Of a stretch of DNA of 64,000 bases, positions 58,621-64,000 are shown in pieces (positions within the stretch are counted from its first letter, which is position 1; the number at the start of each line of letters is the position of its first letter). The notes below the pieces were generated by a model. The model did no database searches, was not told where the DNA came from, and saw only the letters and a list, made by a program, of their open reading frames with translations. Both the position numbers and the translations under genes were made by a program. This DNA comes from Epiperipatus broadwayi (taxonomy: Eukaryota; Onychophora; Udeonychophora; Euonychophora; Peripatidae): the NCBI GenBank assembly GCA_028023455.1, contig JAQFVV010000012.1, positions 7,478,499-7,542,498 of the forward strand, in the 5' to 3' direction.

Positions 58621-60424
58621 CCTTGTTTTCACAAAAAAATAGTATCGTTTCCTTTTATTTTATTATGAAAAAACTGTATAATATGAATAAACTATTCTAA
58701 ACATGGCCACAAACCTGTTTGATTAACTTAATCAAGTGCCTTAATCATACTAATAAAAGCAATATGTAAATCCAATCATTGCTCTGAATATTTTTCTTGT
58801 ATTTACTGATAATAAAAACTATGTTTATTGCATTTTTTAATTTTTTAAAACTACATCAAGTCTCTGAAAATCGTTTATTTAAGACTGGAAATGAACTATT
58901 TAATAAAATTCCTGAAAATACTTTTCTTGTATTAGATAACAATGGCATTCTATAATTAATATAGTTTTTTTTTTTTTCTATAAATTGTAACAATATATTC
59001 CTTAAAGTGACCTAGTACAATTTCTTTGGATCAATATGTTCCTAAAAAATTCTAATAGTTTGAATTTAATGTATCATCATCATCATATTTTATAACTGAT
59101 CCAGATGTCTCGTCATAATCTAAAGCCTTTCCCAATTTTTAATATTATAAAGAACGATATTCATTCCACTAAACTGCATATTTATCCAAATGTAAGTGAG
59201 TAGATATGATGGACATATCATTAAAATCTTTCATCTTTTTTTTTTTTAATATTATTCAAAAAGTAAACAAACTCTTCCCTTTAACTTTTTTGACATACCA
59301 TCATCGTTTTTGCATATAAAAATGCATTTAGGATTTTTAATAGGATTATGATATTATTTTTCACTTCCATATGTTATTTACAGTATGTCAAAAAATATCT
59401 AACATAAGTGATTCATACATGGTTGTATCAATTCACAAATTATATTTTTGCTTTTTTATCAACTTTTGGATTTTTTGCTTTTAAATCATTATATTGTATA
59501 TGAATTTAATATTTACTTTACTTCTCTATCAAGTGGAAATGCCACATTTTCTTTTAAATAAGCCAGCATTACCAGAGAAACATTTGGAATTCTTTTTAAT
59601 GAATCTAAAAATAAATTGTCTTGTACTCTTAACACATTTCTTAAAGAGTTCATGCTGCAATGACAAGACAATTTTGAAAATCCAAATTAATGATTTTAGT
59701 GCTTACTAGCACTCAAATTTAATGTGAATAATAGATGTTTCTGAAGAATGAATATTGGATTTGGACTATTATATATTTATAATAGGAAATGTTTTAATCC
59801 ATTTATTGTTTTTCAGCTATTTTATGATACATTTGTAAGCAAAGTAATATATATATATTAGTAAAGTGATTTATAATTATATATAATGTAATCCATGCAG
59901 TGTTATTGTTTGAGCATGAATGCATCTAAATTTCTTTATTGTGACATTTTCATTGATAATAATTGTTTGTGCTAGTCACTCCAGGTTTATGCAAAATTTT
60001 GATAAGAGCTGATTATTTCAGTTTACAATGCCATTACTATTATTTTCAATAATTTTGGGCCAAAAATTTTTTTTCTACCAAAACTTACATTAAGATCTTT
60101 AAGAAGAAAAGATCCATTTTCAAATTGATTTTTTTTATTTATTTTCCATCAATAAAATTAAACAGAGATCAAGCTAGAGGCCTTTCTAATATTTAGGCAG
60201 TCTTTTATCTGTTTTCATTAGCTGTGAATTTGTAAACCCATACATATGTAATAACTGTTTTGGATTTATCTTTTTTTTAACTTTTGTACATTTCATTGAA
60301 TAGATTTTAAAATGCCAATTTTTTTTTTCTTAGTAAAAAACAACAAAAGATATAAATTTAAGATATGTAAAAGTATATATATAATATTTAAATACATGTA
60401 TATTGTTTACACTAAACTTAATGT
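58621..60424. other. AT-rich spacer
   Basis: No gene or repeat recognised. Confidence 0.55.
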
Positions 60425-60545
60425 AATTATAAAGGATTTGAACTCAGACTTTTAAACTTCACACAGCTATCCAGTCCATTTTATAAAACTGATACACGTG
60501 ACTATATACATGTAAAAAAGATGAATGAGTTCAAGTCTCTTATAA
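60425..60545 (-). repeat. F2 repeat fragment with tRNA-like boxes
   Basis: On the minus strand, GGACTGGATAGCTGTGTGAA, AAAGTCTGAGTTCAAATCC and then TTACATTAAG follow the order of the F2 tRNA-like block at 45.4 kb. The upstream part TCTTTTTTACATGTATATAG matches the link between hammerhead and tRNA-like block in F2, but the ribozyme itself is not preserved. Confidence 0.5.
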
Positions 60546-61810
60546 ATATATATATATTCATGAAATATCCATTTTTGACATTGATTTTTTTAAAGGTATA
60601 GGTGTAATATTATTTACTTTTTCTTTTTGTTCACTTATAATAATTATGTAATATTTTTTGTAGTTCAATCATATATCTTAATTTAAAAGCATGCTAGGCA
60701 TTAATAAAGCTAAATATTAAAACAACTATATTTTCTGTGAGTATATTCCATTTTATCAGATATTACATTTGTTCAGAAAGGAAGAAAATGAATAACAATT
60801 GAATTATTCATATATTCATATATTTACTTGATATTATCAATAATGTGTTTTTTTTTAAAGTGGAACAGAAAAATATTCAGTAAGGAATAAAAATCATTTT
60901 TAACCTATGTACTTTAGATCTAATATTGGAGTTTAAACCATAATAAAATGTGTACAGGTAATGTTGTGCTAACCATAATTTTGATACCATTAACCTTTCA
61001 TTGATACATCTAGAAATTTCAATTGTAGAAAATATCAATTCAACCTCATAGTAAATTCACTAACATGCAGTTTCTCCCAAAAAAAGCTTGTAGTCTGTCA
61101 TCTACTTGTTCAGTTAAACTTTCTCTTCTTCTGACTACATTTAAAGTTTTCTTAGTTATTTGTAGATTCTTTCTATTTCCATGGCAAGTAGAGGGATCTC
61201 TAAATAGTGTTGCCAAAACATAAAATCATTTGCCAAGTTGAAAATCCTGTCCCAAATTCAGTTATAAACTGATTCGATATTTATGGTATTGTCTAATGTA
61301 AAGATTGCAATTATGCACTCCCAATCTATTAAACCTGTTACTGTTTTTATTATTTTTTTGCCAGTGCCAAGGCTTTGTACACTCATGAAAATACCTTCTT
61401 TTTTTTTTTTTTTGCTGTCACTGTAATTAAAGAATGAATGTGTTTGCATAAAAATATAATCCCATTATCCCAATATGGTTCATGACAAACAGCCTTATAT
61501 CAAACTTATTGACTGAAAATGGTAAGCTGCTAATTGAACCTTAAGAGAAAAAAACAAAATATTTTTTGTTTCAGAAACAGTAAAATTCTTTGATGAACCA
61601 AGTCTTATCAAAAAACTAGATGGAGGCATTCTTGGTTAGATGCTACTTATCTGTTGTTTGCAGTTAACTTCCATATTCAAGAATCATTCATCTCCTGACA
61701 CCATAATAACTTTAATAACTTAATTTTAAGAAAGTATTGTCAATTTAAAATTTTTTTAATAAATAAATTTGAAAAGAAAAATGCCTTTTTGTTTTTTCTT
61801 ATATATATTA
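60546..61810. other. AT-rich spacer
   Basis: No gene or repeat recognised. Confidence 0.5.
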
Positions 61811-63535
61811 TAACGGTCGATGGAACCTTCCTAACTTAATCTGCCATACCAGGGCACCACTAGGCTATTTGAACCTAGAAAAATTATAAAGGTGGCAGAT
61901 GCACACAGGAGAGGTTACTCTTTTATTGAACTGAAAGCCACATTCACCAGCTCAGGGAGAAGCTGAGCTTAAAATATCACCCTGTATATTCAATTTTCTA
62001 ATTCTTAATTTTAAATGTTAGTAAAATATATAAAATGAGTTACTGTCAAAATTTAATTAAACAAAACATTTTATTATTATGCACACACACATCAAAAGGA
62101 AAAATTCTGAAAATTAAATTAAACAGTGAATATAATTGATTTGAATTATATGTACAGATGGAAGTATTTAATAGATTTAATATAATTTTAATACTTTACT
62201 AAGCATGAATATGTTACATAGATTACGCATATAACCAACCCAATCCCTTTTAACCTTAGACTAAAATCTCATGTTTAAAACCAATGCTAGCTTACTGATA
62301 TACCGTTGTGACAAATGCAAAATGAGATTATTAGCATAACACAATCATGCTAACAGGAATTTACATCTGTAGCATGATATCATTAGAGAAAGTAGTGAAT
62401 CATGGTGGGAAGGAATGAGCATCTTCCCCATGATCATTAATAAACCCCACCAACAGACAGGAATGATCCACTGCCCAATTGGTGATACAAAAAAATTTCT
62501 TCAAATATATATATACGAGATGCTCTGTAAAAGGGAATAACGATCTTTGCCGACTCACTGTCTCAACCAGAAAGTAAGAAAATCAGTGGCATAGGAAATA
62601 CGTCTACGACCATTGAAAACATGATGGCTACACTTTTGGGCCATACATTCAGGTGGGTATTATGCCCTGCATGCTAATGCGGTACAAGGAAATGCGTATC
62701 CAATGCACCTACTCAGATTACATTGACATAAAACATCTGTACATCTATCCACCAGCACAGATTTAACTACGAAACAATTAGCCCAAAATTAACACACCTT
62801 AAACTAACAATCTTATGAATCTATTCAGCCATTTATGCCTATTTTTAAATTATTAATTTAAAAGAAATTTACAAGAATGGAAATGATATTAAACACTTAC
62901 ATAAAAAATATATAAATAATTTAAAATTTTACTCAGATAAGAGAGAGATTTCTTTTAAAAGTTAAATGACACTTAAAATACTTTATATAATTAATGCTCA
63001 TATTTCATTTAAAACAAAAGTTTATATTTTCCAATGCTGTAGGTAAAGTCCATCTTTGCAGTCCTTGATGTGTCACACGATTCTAAGTTCTTTCCATTTC
63101 ATATTGTTCTAGGTGGAGACAAGTCCCTTGCTGGTCAGTTTCCGGGAACCATCATACTCTGGAGGCCATCTCAGGTGGTGCAAACATGGGAAACGTAAAT
63201 TATTGCTGACCCCTATATTTTGATGATCCGCAATTCACTTATAAATATATTTAAATAACCCGCAATCAGTAAGAGCAAACCAAATCTCCTCAACTTCAAA
63301 GTTTTCTTTTTATATCTTTTTGAATTCTTATCATCAAATTCCAGGATCGATCTTGCCTGGCATGGTGCTGTTTTTATTGGCGATGATGACTTTTCTCTGT
63401 TGGCCGTGTGTTTATTTTCATTGTTATTGGCCAGCTTTCTTTAGAGCGAGAACTCAAAATTTTCTCACTAGTATTTTTTTTAATTTATCACTTATCTGAC
63501 TTTACACCCAAGAGCCTTTTTACTATTACATCAAT
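61811..63535. other. Less AT-rich stretch, possible unclassified repeat
   Basis: Two patches (61811-61990 and 62380-62810) and a third (63040-63470) have clearly more G+C and more CG dinucleotides than the rest of the window, with no long open frame. A perfect AGCTCAG / CTGAGCT hairpin is at about 61950-61970. The pattern suits an LTR or other non-coding part of a larger transposon, or a conserved host segment. I cannot decide between them. Confidence 0.3.
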
Positions 63536-63783
63536 ATAGAAAATTATTTCCATTCTAAGATTAAAAATAATTAATTAACAACTTTTTAAATTTCACATGA
63601 TTCTTTTGTATTAAAACAATCTTATTTTATTAGTTTGTCATCTGTGCATTATATATATATTAATTTAAATAAAATTATTACATTCTCTTTTTTTGTATAT
63701 CTTCTACCTGAGGGAGATTATATATTTTTTCCACTTTTATTTGAAAGTAATGTAACGGCATATTTTTATACCATTTCAATATA

Positions 63784-64000
63784 CACCCGGTCTCGTCTTA
63801 CGTGGATTTATTTAATGCAATTTTGAAGTTATGCGATTCATGTTTCTTCTTAATATTTTTGTATGCGGTAAAAATTATTAGATCAGAAGTTGAGCTCCGA
63901 TAATGCGCTATTACTTTAAATATTATAAATTTTGCGCACTCACATTTATATTTAAAGTAACCGCGTATTATCGGAGTTCGACTTCCATCTAATAATTTCA
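63784..64000 (+). mobile_element. 5' end of a third pogo-like element copy, cut by the window edge
   Basis: Starts CACCCGGTCTCGTC after TA (63782-63783) and follows the 19690 copy (GATTTATTTAATGCAATTTT, GAAGTTATGCGATTCATG). The subterminal hairpin is well formed: GAAGTTGAGCTCCGATAATG (from 63886) pairs with TATTATCGGAGTTCGACTTC (to 63985), and pairing extends further on both sides. The 3' end lies beyond the window. Confidence 0.8.

Overview
The window reads as non-genic (intergenic or deep intronic) DNA from a very AT-rich animal genome, most likely an invertebrate. I found no rRNA, no intact tRNA gene, no CRISPR, no operon-like gene layout and no convincing host protein-coding exon. Everything recognisable is mobile or repeat-derived: RTE-type LINE fragments, two Tigger/pogo-like DNA transposon families, two hAT elements, tRNA-derived SINEs, long inverted repeats and a 364-bp tandem array. 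The species cannot be named from the sequence.

Layout. 1-3.6 kb: plain AT-rich sequence. 3.6-7.4 kb: a hammerhead-bearing repeat (family F1) and two RTE reverse-transcriptase fragments. 8.3-13.1 kb: inverted repeats, one about 1.2 kb long, and a decayed DNA transposon candidate. 17.5-21.3 kb: an RTE 5' fragment, a complete pogo-like non-autonomous element, and two pieces of a second hammerhead-bearing repeat (family F2). 23.9-24.6 kb: a hAT MITE with an F1 element nested inside it. 24.7-24.9 kb: an almost perfect 98-bp inverted repeat. 25.7-27.2 kb: four tandem copies of a 364-bp unit. 32.6-34.6 kb: a full-length decayed Tigger. 35.9-37.3 kb: two adjacent long inverted repeats. 41.0-47.1 kb: a nest of RTE copies, tandem F1, a composite F2 locus and another inverted-repeat element. 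50.3-53.0 kb: a full-length decayed SPIN/OposCharlie-like hAT. 54.2-58.6 kb: a tandem duplication, an RTE copy interrupted by a SINE, and a second SINE. 61.8-63.5 kb: a less AT-rich stretch of unknown nature. From 63.8 kb to the window end: the 5' end of a third pogo-like copy.

The most interesting content is two unrelated families of roughly 400-bp repeats that carry type I hammerhead ribozyme motifs. F1 (four copies near 3.7, 24.2, 44.1 and 44.5 kb, all minus strand) has a fully intact catalytic core at 24158-24213. Its stem II changes sequence between copies but keeps pairing, except that the two 44-kb copies share one stem II. F2 (21.2 kb and the 44.5-46 kb locus, with fragments at 18.4 and 60.4 kb) carries a hammerhead followed on the same strand by a tRNA-like region with A- and B-box sequences. 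Both families occur as partial tandem dimers (periods about 423 and 398 for F1, about 414 and 465 for F2). This is the architecture of metazoan retrozymes and of hammerheads in Penelope-like elements. I infer that these are non-autonomous, circular-RNA-type retroelements. No autonomous partner is present. The only hint is a weak GIY-YIG-like protein relic in the 9.5-10.8 kb inverted repeat.
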